DNA of 64,000 nt from Promethearchaeota archaeon Loki_b31 (GTDB lineage Archaea > Asgardarchaeota > Lokiarchaeia > Sigyniarchaeales > SOKP01), in the NCBI GenBank assembly GCA_005222975.1, contig NJBI01000005.1, forward strand, positions 62,001 to 126,000, given 5' to 3'. Under the pieces are notes generated by a model. It saw only the letters and a program-made list of their open reading frames with translations. It was not told the origin of the DNA and searched no databases. Both the position numbers and the translations under genes were made by a program. This document shows positions 54,152 to 61,447 of the stretch, one piece after another (within the stretch, counting starts at the first letter, position 1; each line of letters starts with the position of its first letter).

Positions 54152-54290
54152 ATGTCGACTCTCATTATCATTCTACAAATTAAACTTAATATATTAAAGA
54201 ATCCTTAAAAGATAAAATTAATAATTTATTAGAATAAGAAATATAGAACAAATATGTAATCTCTAAGTAACTACACTTTTTTAATTTATT

Positions 54291-55163
54291 ATGACAAATA
54301 ACGATTTAAGATGGGACATACCTTATCATCGAGCTTTTTTTAAAACCAGTCATAATTCTTTCAACATTTCTGTTCGAAAACAACTCAATCACGGTGTTAG
54401 AGGGCTTGAATATGACATACACGATGACAGGATTCAAGAAGTTGGCGATTTTGAAGTATATCACCTGCCCAAACATGTTGATGTTGCAATTAATGCAGAT
54501 GGAAATCCAGGAGATCTATTGTTATCGAGCTGGCTCACTTTATTGAAGGACTGGTCTGATGACCAGAATAATGAACATGCTCCAATCACGCTTTTTATTG
54601 AATTGAAAGATTGTATTGTTGACGCGAATAATAATCCGAGCGAATTATATGGAATTAAAAGGTTAAATAAGGTGATTCTTGATACTTTATCACCTAAGTA
54701 CTTATATTCCCATAGTGATTTTAGGAAAAACGAATACGAATGGCCAACAGTAGGAGAATTAAAAGGACTTGTAATTATTGTATTAACCAGTTATTGGGGC
54801 GGTTACTGGGCTTCCAGTGAAGGTGGGTTCGAGTCTCGTTTACAATATTTAAACAATTGTTTGAAGGGTGAGGATGACATTTGCTTCGTATCTTGGATCG
54901 AAGAAGATCGTGGAAAACAGAAACTGTTTATGAAAGAAAAAGCAACTTTTTGGAAATGCAGCATAGAATATAGCACCAAACATTATGAAGAGAATGTGCA
55001 ATTACAAAGATCCACAAGAGTCGATTTCGATAAAATACATTGGGGTCGCCATGTGAAAACTTATTATGAGAAAAATTATGAAAGTGGATTTAGAGCCAAC
55101 TTTTTTGCTACAGATTCATGGGCAGAGGAAAAATATGATAAAGCTTTTCCATGGTCAATTTAA
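54291..55163 (+). CDS. PI-PLC-like phosphodiesterase
   Basis: A 290-residue protein with the PI-PLC-like TIM-barrel signature. The first catalytic His lies in FKTSHNSFN, then HGVRGLEYDIHDDRI (metal and substrate residues), the second His lies in FEVYHLPKH, and ITLFIELKD and GLVIIVLTS are barrel strands. There is no signal peptide, so it appears cytoplasmic. Such enzymes cleave phosphodiester bonds in phospholipids or glycerophosphodiesters; the substrate is unknown. It lies on the opposite strand between hypF and hypD and ends 2 bases from the hypD stop, so it looks inserted into the maturation cluster. Confidence 0.7.
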   Translation: MTNNDLRWDIPYHRAFFKTSHNSFNISVRKQLNHGVRGLEYDIHDDRIQEVGDFEVYHLPKHVDVAINADGNPGDLLLSSWLTLLKDWSDDQNNEHAPITLFIELKDCIVDANNNPSELYGIKRLNKVILDTLSPKYLYSHSDFRKNEYEWPTVGELKGLVIIVLTSYWGGYWASSEGGFESRLQYLNNCLKGEDDICFVSWIEEDRGKQKLFMKEKATFWKCSIEYSTKHYEENVQLQRSTRVDFDKIHWGRHVKTYYEKNYESGFRANFFATDSWAEEKYDKAFPWSI

Positions 55164-55164
55164 G

Positions 55165-56256
55165 CTATCTATGATAATTATAAAATATCGCGCATGTACC
55201 CTCTTGAGAAACCATACATGGTCCAATAGGATTGAGTGGAGTACACATTTCGCCAAAAAGCTCGCATTCGTTTGGATATAGCTTACCTACCATTATTAGA
55301 TGGCATGAACATCCCGGTGGAATATCTTGCGACTTTTCAATTTTAATATCGAATTTTTTATCAGCATCAAATTCTTCGTACTTGTCTCGTATTGCTAATC
55401 CCCCATCAAGAATTCTTCCAATCCCTCTCCAAGGGGAGGACACGGAATCAAAAACTTCTGAGATAACATTTTGAGCGATTTTATTTCCTTCTGGTTTTAC
55501 TACTCTCGAATATTCGTTTAAAGTTTCGAACTTTTTGTTCTTAATTTGTTGGAGTAGCATTAAAATACCTAATAAAACGTCGTTAGGCTCAAACCCGGCG
55601 ATTACATTTGGCACTTTATAAGCGTCTGAAAATATTTTAAACGGCTTTAAACCAATTATAGTAGATACATGCCCTGGAGAAATAAAACCATCAATTCTTA
55701 GTTGTGATTGACTTATTAATAGTTCCAACGCTGCGGGAATGAGCTTATGAGCACAAATTACCGAAAAATTAGAGGGGGGCCCGCTTTTTATTTCGTAACC
55801 GATTAAGGGGGCTGTAGTTTCAAAACCAATCGCAAAAAAAATTACTTCTTTATCGGGATTATCTCTCGCAATTTCGACCGCATCGTGAGGGCCATAAACG
55901 ATTCTTACATCTGCTCCCATTGCTTTTAATTCTGCTAAGGAAAGGTTGGTTGCTGGTACACGTATCATATCCCCAAAAGTAGTTATTATGGTGTCGTCTC
56001 GTTTCCCAAGCTCAATTGCTTTGTCGATATCTGCAGCGGGACATACACAGACAGGGCACCCCGGACCTGAGAGGATTTCAATCTCTTTAGGTAACAACGG
56101 TCTTAGCCCATACTTCGAAAGAGTGTGTTCATGAGTGCCACACACGTGCATAAACTTAATTGGTTTTTTTATTTCTTTTACTATTCTATTTATTGATTTA
56201 ATAATTTTTTCGGTGAATTCCTTACTTTTAAGTATTTTTGCTCCAGGAATATTCAT
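55165..56256 (-). CDS. hypD: Hydrogenase maturation protein HypD
   Basis: A 363-residue HypD, the [4Fe-4S] scaffold on which the Fe(CN)2CO group is assembled with HypC. MHVCGTHEHTLSKYGLR and LSGPGCPVCVCP are invariant family blocks. GFETTAPLIGYE and GFISPGHVSTIIG are thiol/iron-handling regions. The C-terminal cluster ligands are PPGCSCHLIMVG, CELFGEMC, GPCMVS and GTCAIFY. The length is normal. A palindromic upstream region is shared with the MNT/HEPN pair on the other strand. Confidence 0.95.
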   Translation of the reverse strand: MNIPGAKILKSKEFTEKIIKSINRIVKEIKKPIKFMHVCGTHEHTLSKYGLRPLLPKEIEILSGPGCPVCVCPAADIDKAIELGKRDDTIITTFGDMIRVPATNLSLAELKAMGADVRIVYGPHDAVEIARDNPDKEVIFFAIGFETTAPLIGYEIKSGPPSNFSVICAHKLIPAALELLISQSQLRIDGFISPGHVSTIIGLKPFKIFSDAYKVPNVIAGFEPNDVLLGILMLLQQIKNKKFETLNEYSRVVKPEGNKIAQNVISEVFDSVSSPWRGIGRILDGGLAIRDKYEEFDADKKFDIKIEKSQDIPPGCSCHLIMVGKLYPNECELFGEMCTPLNPIGPCMVSQEGTCAIFYNYHR

Positions 56257-56260
56257 AATA

Positions 56261-56351
56261 TTATCTAGATAAGATTTATTGAAACTTAAGCAAATTATAA
56301 TAATGTAAATTATCTTTATATATAGTAGAAGTTATTTAAGATAATTTATCT
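56261..56351. promoter_or_regulatory. Repeated TTATCT/AGATAA operator-like sites around a TATA box
   Basis: The 138-base gap between divergent hypD and the MNT gene holds a perfect palindrome TTATCTAGATAA (56261-56272), a single half-site TTATCT (56310-56315), and an inverted pair AGATAATTTATCT (56339-56351). A strong TATA-like box TTTATATATAG (56315-56325) lies between them. The inverted pair sits where the plus-strand transcript should begin. This suits autoregulation of the toxin-antitoxin pair by its antitoxin complex, or shared control of hypD. Confidence 0.5.
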
Positions 56352-56394
56352 CTATAATTAAAATATATTCAATTTAAATTAGAAGTGATACAAA

Positions 56395-56694
56395 TTGAAA
56401 AGTGAGTTACAATTAAAAGAAGAGATTAAAGAAAAAATAATTTCTATTCTTGTAAAGCATGGTATTAAAAGGATTTTAGTCTTTGGATCCTATGCTCGCA
56501 ATGAGGCAACTCCAAAAAGTGATTTAGATTTAATTGTAGATTTCCCTGAGGGAACCAGTTTGTTAGATCATGTTGGTATAGAAATTGAGTTATCTGAAGC
56601 TTTAAATATGAAGATTGATCTATTATCTCGAAATGGAATTAGCCCTTACATTAAAGATCATGTATTAAAAGAAGCCATTGTGATTTATGAATGA
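56395..56694 (+). CDS. mntA: MNT-type nucleotidyltransferase antitoxin (MntA-like)
   Basis: A 99-residue minimal nucleotidyltransferase: KRILVFGSYARNEATPKSDL followed by DLIVDF gives the GS...SDxDxxV catalytic motif. In the MntA/HepT systems the nucleotidyltransferase AMPylates and thereby silences the HEPN toxin. It starts at TTG 56395, with AGAAGTGAT upstream. The next gene overlaps it by an ATGA, the arrangement typical of this pair. AT-rich codon use resembles the neighbours. Pairs like this often mark mobile or variable spots; here it sits between hypD and hypE. Confidence 0.88.
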   Translation: MKSELQLKEEIKEKIISILVKHGIKRILVFGSYARNEATPKSDLDLIVDFPEGTSLLDHVGIEIELSEALNMKIDLLSRNGISPYIKDHVLKEAIVIYE

Positions 56695-57050
56695 ATGGTA
56701 AAAGGAACCTCTTTTTAAGTCATATACTTGATTCATGTAAAAATATTATAGAATTTACAAAGGATATCGATTTTAAAACTTTTATAAACAAACGCTTGAT
56801 TCAAAGTGCTGTAATAAGAGAACTTGAAATAATTGGAGAAGCTACAAAGAACATTTCTGTAGATATAAGAAAATATTCCAAAGATATACCTTGGAAAAAA
56901 TTAGCTGGAATGAGAGATAAATTAAGTCATAGATATTTTACAGTTGATCTTGAGGAAGTATGGAATACATCAAAAAATGATATTCAAATACTAAAAAAAA
57001 GGATTGAAAAAATAATTAATTATTTAGAACTGGAAGAAAAAAAAGATTAA
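56691..57050 (+). CDS. hepT: HEPN-domain toxin (HepT-like)
   Basis: A 119-residue all-helical HEPN protein. The catalytic R-x4-H RNase motif is MRDKLSHRYF at ~85. Preceding family blocks are SAVIRELEIIGEATKNIS and WKKLAGM. HEPN toxins cut RNA (tRNA in the studied HepT) unless modified by the partner nucleotidyltransferase encoded just upstream (ATGA overlap). It is convergent with hypE and overlaps its stop by 3 bases. The motif is intact, so the toxin should be functional. Confidence 0.88.
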   Translation: MNGKRNLFLSHILDSCKNIIEFTKDIDFKTFINKRLIQSAVIRELEIIGEATKNISVDIRKYSKDIPWKKLAGMRDKLSHRYFTVDLEEVWNTSKNDIQILKKRIEKIINYLELEEKKD

Positions 57051-58099
57051 CAAATTCTAGGGATTGGTTCCCCTAAAGGCATATCTACAAACCTAGTGCC
57101 TCCAACTATCGTCTTTAATAAAACTCTTTTTGGATTGTCTGCTTTAACTTCTCCAATTAAAGCGGCATCTTTTCCAATTGCAGTTGATTTTATTTTACTT
57201 AATATCTCCTCCGCTTTATTAGGAGCGACTGACATAAGAGCTCGACCCTCGCAAGCTATAGTATAAGGGTCTAAACCTAACATCTCACAAATCGCATTAA
57301 CTTGCTTTTTAATTGGAATCTTGTCTTCTTCTAAAACAATACTTATATCTGATTTATTTGCCCAATTGTTCAGTGCTCCAGCTATCCCCCCTCTCGTTGG
57401 ATCCTTCATGGCGTGAATATAATTATTACTAATATCTTGTTTAAGAACGTTATAAATTTCGAGTAATAACCCGACATCTGATTCCAAATCGCTTGATATA
57501 TTCAACCCTTCACGACTACCGATTAATGCTGTCCCATGATCCCCTATACTTCCAGTTACGATAATTTTATCACCGGGTTTTAAGTTACTATCTAAAACTT
57601 TTATATTTTTATCTTTAATTCCAATCCCGGTAGTTGCCATTATCATTTCGTTCAGAGTTCCCTTAGGCATTATCTTAGTATCCCCAGCTATAATCGCAAT
57701 GTTTGCTTCTTTTGAAGTAAAATTAAACGAATTTACTATTTTTTCCAACTTGTCAAATTTAAAACCTTCTTCAATGATTAAAATTGAAGTTAACGCTATT
57801 GGTTGAGCACCCATCATTATTAAATCGTTCACGGTACCGCAAACGCTTAGTTTACCCAAATTTCCCCCTGGAAAAAATAATGGATAAACAGTATGTCCGT
57901 CGGCAGTAATCACAATTTCACGCTCGTACTCTTCTAAGGGGATCGTGGCTCCATCGTCCAACTCTGCAACGCCTATTCCTTTATTAATGTTTTTATAAGT
58001 AATATTTTTCACAATAAAATTGATAAGTTCTTCTTGTAATACTCCACCAGCTCCATGGGCTAACCTAATAAGATCTGAGCTCACTTTTTTCGTACTCAT
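57047..58099 (-). CDS. hypE: Hydrogenase maturation protein HypE
   Basis: A 350-residue HypE, the ATP-dependent dehydratase that turns the carbamoyl group received from HypF into a thiocyanate on its C-terminal cysteine. The C-terminus is MPLGEPIPRIC, with the essential terminal Cys. The N-terminal LIRLAHGAGGVLQEELI, the ATP-binding GVAELDDGATIPL and ITADGHTVYPLFFPGG, and AMKDPTRGGIAGALNNWA are family hallmarks. It runs parallel to hypD but is separated from it by the plus-strand toxin-antitoxin pair, so it needs its own promoter. Confidence 0.95.
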   Translation of the reverse strand: MSTKKVSSDLIRLAHGAGGVLQEELINFIVKNITYKNINKGIGVAELDDGATIPLEEYEREIVITADGHTVYPLFFPGGNLGKLSVCGTVNDLIMMGAQPIALTSILIIEEGFKFDKLEKIVNSFNFTSKEANIAIIAGDTKIMPKGTLNEMIMATTGIGIKDKNIKVLDSNLKPGDKIIVTGSIGDHGTALIGSREGLNISSDLESDVGLLLEIYNVLKQDISNNYIHAMKDPTRGGIAGALNNWANKSDISIVLEEDKIPIKKQVNAICEMLGLDPYTIACEGRALMSVAPNKAEEILSKIKSTAIGKDAALIGEVKADNPKRVLLKTIVGGTRFVDMPLGEPIPRIC

Positions 58100-58315
58100 A
58101 ATTGAAAATACGAAGTAAAAATTATAAGAATTTAGGTTTTAACTAATAATTCTGAAAAATTACATCTATATAATAGAATATAAAAGATTGAATTCTGAAA
58201 ATTGATAAGTTTATTATATGAATAGCCTTGATTCGTAAATCAATTAATTTTATCAAATAGAAAAAAAAAAAAATAAAAACGTTAATTAAATCTCCTAAAT
58301 TTCCTCTACTACATA

Positions 58316-58615
58316 TTACATATTGATAATGGTATCGTTCGCAAAAATTAAATCGACTACTTCATCGTAAGCAATTAATTTAATTTTATCAGAAATGAAG
58401 TTTTTAATTCCACGTACTTCTATGTCTTCTTTATTTGCAGCAATAGTTAAATTTTTATCAAGAGCCTTTGAAACCATTTTATTAGTTTTGTTTGCAAAAT
58501 AGACAGCGTTTTGAAGTAAAAGAATTGTTACTGCGTCCTCTTCAGTATGTTCTGAAGCGAGCTCTACACCAGCAATATCTTCACTTGTAATAAAATACAA
58601 CACTTTTTTACCCAT
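58316..58615 (-). CDS. DsrH/TusB-like small protein of a DsrEFH-type trio
   Basis: A 99-residue protein with VLYFITSEDIAGVELASEHT and TILLLQNAVYFANKT, the latter close to the DsrH/TusB pattern (LLQDAVY). The sulfur-carrying cysteine usual in DsrH is absent: there is no cysteine at all. It is the last of three same-strand genes of DsrE/F/H type, with gaps of ~12-15 bases. In sulfur oxidisers and enterobacteria such trios form hexamers that relay sulfur; here the role may be structural or different. There is no tusA- or dsrC-like gene in the window. Confidence 0.65.
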   Translation of the reverse strand: MGKKVLYFITSEDIAGVELASEHTEEDAVTILLLQNAVYFANKTNKMVSKALDKNLTIAANKEDIEVRGIKNFISDKIKLIAYDEVVDLIFANDTIINM

Positions 58616-58630
58616 CTTTTTTCAATCCTC

Positions 58631-58975
58631 CTAAAATGGTATGGTTACGGTTGAATCCGCAATCATTTTTAATATTTCTCCATGTTCTTTGATTTCTACA
58701 GCGTCTATAAGGTCGTCCTTTGTAAGACCAAGCTCATCAAGCGATTTTTTATCTACAAAAATATCTAAATCGATATTTTTAATGAACTCGATGTGCATTG
58801 AATACATAGTCTTATCGACATCCCTAGTAAAGGCATATACAGCGTCGTTAATTGCAATAGTAATTGGATCAAAGTCAGCACTAACAGCAACCGTCATTCT
58901 CAATCCTTCGACAGGATAAAGCGTTCCATGAGGTGGTTGCCGTAAAAGGATAACTACATTTTTCTCTTCTGACAT
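58631..58975 (-). CDS. DsrF/TusC-like small protein
   Basis: A 114-residue protein. VVILLRQPPHGTLYPVEGLR, then FDPITIAINDAVYAFTRDVD and VDKKSLDELGLTKDDL, match the DsrF/DsrE-like fold (a five-stranded alpha/beta sandwich). No cysteine is present, which is compatible with DsrF members that do not carry sulfur themselves. It is the middle gene of the DsrE-DsrF-DsrH-like operon on the minus strand. The order and size of the three support a heteromeric complex; family assignment of each one is by pattern. Confidence 0.65.
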   Translation of the reverse strand: MSEEKNVVILLRQPPHGTLYPVEGLRMTVAVSADFDPITIAINDAVYAFTRDVDKTMYSMHIEFIKNIDLDIFVDKKSLDELGLTKDDLIDAVEIKEHGEILKMIADSTVTIPF

Positions 58976-58986
58976 TTTTTATCACC

Positions 58987-59340
58987 TTAACAAATTACTA
59001 TAAGTTTATCTGTTTCGTCTATAATCTTCGCGAGATCAGGTGTTCCTGCTCGTTTCACGTCGCCACATTCCTTTGTCAAACAGTTTTTCATAGTACCTCT
59101 GACTAAAAGACATAGATTACATAATCTGACGGTGGCTCCTTTATTTAATATCTCTCTAAACCCTTCTTCGATGTTAAAGATACCTTCAATTTTCTTCTGC
59201 TTATCTAAGACAGCGTTAACGGCGTCCATATAGCAAAAGATTCCCTCGTCGTACCTCATCCATGGCTCGGAGACTTTGCTATGGGGATGAACTTCGACGC
59301 CAGATTCTTGTACCCAGAATACTAACGATTTATTTTTCAT
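58987..59340 (-). CDS. DsrE/TusD-like small protein with multiple cysteines
   Basis: A 117-residue protein, first gene of the trio. VFWVQESGVEVHPHSKVSEP and GIFCYMDAVNAVLDKQKKIE precede the cysteine region GATVRLCNLCLLVRGTMKNC, then LTKECGDVKRAG. In DsrE-type proteins the sulfur-carrying cysteine lies in a comparable loop, so this is the likely active subunit of the three. It is divergent from a small zinc-binding protein and close to the hydrogenase genes. It may handle sulfur (or possibly selenium) groups; that link is speculation from location. Confidence 0.65.
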   Translation of the reverse strand: MKNKSLVFWVQESGVEVHPHSKVSEPWMRYDEGIFCYMDAVNAVLDKQKKIEGIFNIEEGFREILNKGATVRLCNLCLLVRGTMKNCLTKECGDVKRAGTPDLAKIIDETDKLIVIC

Positions 59341-59405
59341 TTTACATTTTTATTTTATTTCTATAAATCTTATAAGAGATTACTTTTAAATACAAAAAAG
59401 GATAT

Positions 59406-59795
59406 GTGATTAACGTGAAAGATAAAAAAATTATCGCTTACAAAAACGAGCGGACCAAAAAAATAGCGTTTAACTTGAGAAGGCTCATCGTAAGGGCAGT
59501 TATGGACGAATGGATGAAGTTACTTCGTGAGAAAAAGAATAAGCCTATGTTTGAATGTGTTAGAATTGAAAATGTGCGCAGCGATCTATATGGGGCTTTA
59601 CAAGCTTCGATTTGCGAATGCTCCAGCTGTAGGGATACGGACGATGACATGGAGTACAACGCCGCGTTAAGAGAATGGTACTGTACTCAATGCGCTCAAG
59701 AATATCGCGATTACTACCATAAAGAGAAAGAGATCTACGGCGACCATTACGGGAAGGTTCACGACGACGAAGATTTCTACGAATCATTTTTGTGA
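59406..59795 (+). CDS. Small acidic protein with a zinc-ribbon-like C-x2-C pair, unknown function
   Basis: A 129-residue protein. The N-terminal half is basic and helical (KIAFNLRRLIVRAVMDEW). The second half has ICECSSCRDTDDD and, ~20 residues on, WYCTQCAQEYRDYYHKE, a C-x2-C...C-x2-C metal site. The tail is rich in Asp, Glu, His and Tyr (GDHYGKVHDDEDFYESF). No family is recognised. The start may be GTG 59406 or GTG 59415; the AAAAGG at 59396-59401 favours neither clearly. It is divergent from the DsrE-like gene. Confidence 0.6.
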   Translation: MINVKDKKIIAYKNERTKKIAFNLRRLIVRAVMDEWMKLLREKKNKPMFECVRIENVRSDLYGALQASICECSSCRDTDDDMEYNAALREWYCTQCAQEYRDYYHKEKEIYGDHYGKVHDDEDFYESFL

Positions 59796-60106
59796 CCTAA
59801 AAAAAAAATTTACGGAACTTTTTTTCGAATTGAATAATAGCAAATTTGAAAAAAAAGGTCAGATTTCATTCTATAATTAGAATGAAAATTCATAATAAAT
59901 CTATGCGCTAATTAACTCAAACTAAAAGTGTTCGATATTGAATAATCATTCTAAAGCAGAAAAAAAAAGCCAAACTAAAAGCAGAAAAACAGAACTTTTT
60001 TTATTAATTCGTGATTAAATAATCACAACTAATATTTTTAGAGTTTTTTTTAAATAAAAACTAAATAAATTATAAAAATTACATAAAAACTATAAAATGA
60101 TTAAAA
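59796..60106. promoter_or_regulatory. Upstream region of the vhu operon with inverted and direct repeats
   Basis: A 311-base AT-rich gap before vhuG. It holds a 10-bp inverted repeat TTTCATTCTA-TAAT-TAGAATGAAA (written in parts; 59864-59887) and a related weaker pair GAAT-AATC-ATTC (about 59940-59951). Two direct copies of CAAACTAAAAG lie at 59918-59928 and 59971-59981. These are candidate operator sites for the hydrogenase genes. No coding frame or RNA gene is convincing. Confidence 0.45.
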
Positions 60107-61429
60107 ATGGCAGTAAAAGTAAAGGTCGCCTTTCTACAATCGTCTGATTGCTGGGGATGTCACCAGAGTTTATTGAACGCCCATCTCGGTCTCCTCAACA
60201 TTTTGCCCAGTTTAGACATCGTTTATTGGCCAGCTGTCGTTGATTTCAAGCACGATTCGTTAAAAGCACGACCAGACGGAGATATCCTAGTAGGTTTTGT
60301 TGAAGGCAGTATGAGAACTAATGCAGACATAGAAAACGCTAAGTTAATGAGAGCAAAATGTCAACTCATTATTGCCTTCGGCTCTTGTGCGTGTTATGGA
60401 AACGTTCATGGATTAGCCAATCAATGGGACATTCAAGAAGCAATCACTAGGAAGTTTACAGAAGCCGAATCCATTACTAACGAGAATCCTAAGGAACCAA
60501 AAGAACATATGCCTGGCTTTGCCAGTAAAATAGTTCCGCTTGACGAAATTATTAGTGTAGATGTTTTCATGGCGGGATGTCCTCCTAAACCTGAAGCAAT
60601 ATTTTCGGCAGTTGAATTTTTACTTGGACAAAAACCACAGCCTATGAGTGAAACTGCATTCTGCAACGATTGCTCTTTAAACAACGAGAATTGTCTTTTA
60701 GAGAAAGGTACATTATGTTTTGGCCCCATTACGAGTACAGGGTGTACATTAAAATGTACTGACGATGGAAATCCATGCGTTGGATGCTTAGGACCTGCAA
60801 AATCAGTATCCTCGAGAGTAGGCAAATTAGCACAGATGACAGAGAACCTTGAACAAATCAGTTCAGGCGATAAAAAGAATTTATACGAGTTCTTAACGCT
60901 TTTCCTTAACATACCACTAATGGCGGGTTTTGATCTTGCTGGAGATATATTACAGCAAGTTAAAAAAACGGGAGAAACTCAAACTCCATTAGCTAATCTC
61001 CCAAATGAAACTGAAAATATCGCAACAAAGATTATGGCATTTTTGAAAAATCATAGAGATTTTACAGAGATTTCTACTGTGTGTGATACTTGTCCACGAA
61101 AAATTGGGAGTAAGTCTCAAATGACAAAAGTAAAGCGTGATTACGAAGGACTTCCTAACATGGATGATTGCTTAATCGAGCAAGGATATCTCTGCGCAGG
61201 ACCTATAACAAGAGCCGGATGTGGCGGATTGTGTCTAAAAGTCAATACGCCTTGTTCTGGTTGCTATGGCCAAACAGCTTGGAATGTTGACCAAGCCGAA
61301 CGATATGTCGATATAGTAACGAAAGGTTATAATGTAGCTTTATCAAAAGAAGAATTGCTTGTCCAGATAAAAGATAAGCTTGGCTTCGCTGAGAAGTTTA
61401 CATTAGCGACTAATAAAAATTATAGATAA
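60107..61429 (+). CDS. vhuG: [NiFe] hydrogenase small subunit (VhuG/MvhG) with duplicated C-terminal Fe-S domain
   Basis: A 440-residue small subunit of a group 3c (F420-non-reducing) hydrogenase. The proximal-cluster motif SSDCWGCHQSLL (C15, C18), FGSCACYGN and MAGCPPKPE are standard. Unusually, the C-terminal cluster domain occurs twice: C186/C189...C204-C213-C217-C224-C227, and again C326/C329...C363-C372-C376-C383-C386. The last five cysteines have identical spacing in the two copies, and both share GPIT...GC and PC-GC-G. Typical MvhG is about 300 residues, so the protein has gained one extra cluster module. It starts at ATG 60107 and heads the vhuG-vhuA-vhuU-hdrC-hdrB string. Confidence 0.93.
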   Translation: MAVKVKVAFLQSSDCWGCHQSLLNAHLGLLNILPSLDIVYWPAVVDFKHDSLKARPDGDILVGFVEGSMRTNADIENAKLMRAKCQLIIAFGSCACYGNVHGLANQWDIQEAITRKFTEAESITNENPKEPKEHMPGFASKIVPLDEIISVDVFMAGCPPKPEAIFSAVEFLLGQKPQPMSETAFCNDCSLNNENCLLEKGTLCFGPITSTGCTLKCTDDGNPCVGCLGPAKSVSSRVGKLAQMTENLEQISSGDKKNLYEFLTLFLNIPLMAGFDLAGDILQQVKKTGETQTPLANLPNETENIATKIMAFLKNHRDFTEISTVCDTCPRKIGSKSQMTKVKRDYEGLPNMDDCLIEQGYLCAGPITRAGCGGLCLKVNTPCSGCYGQTAWNVDQAERYVDIVTKGYNVALSKEELLVQIKDKLGFAEKFTLATNKNYR

Positions 61430-61447
61430 TAATAGGTGGAAAAAAAA

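Noticed and set aside
54826-54842. GGTGGGTTCGAGTCTCG looks like a tRNA T arm
   Set aside because: It lies in frame within the PLC-like gene, with no acceptor, D or anticodon arm around it.
60433-60912. A 159-residue minus-strand reading frame inside vhuG
   Set aside because: Shadow of a strongly supported gene; contains no recognisable domain.
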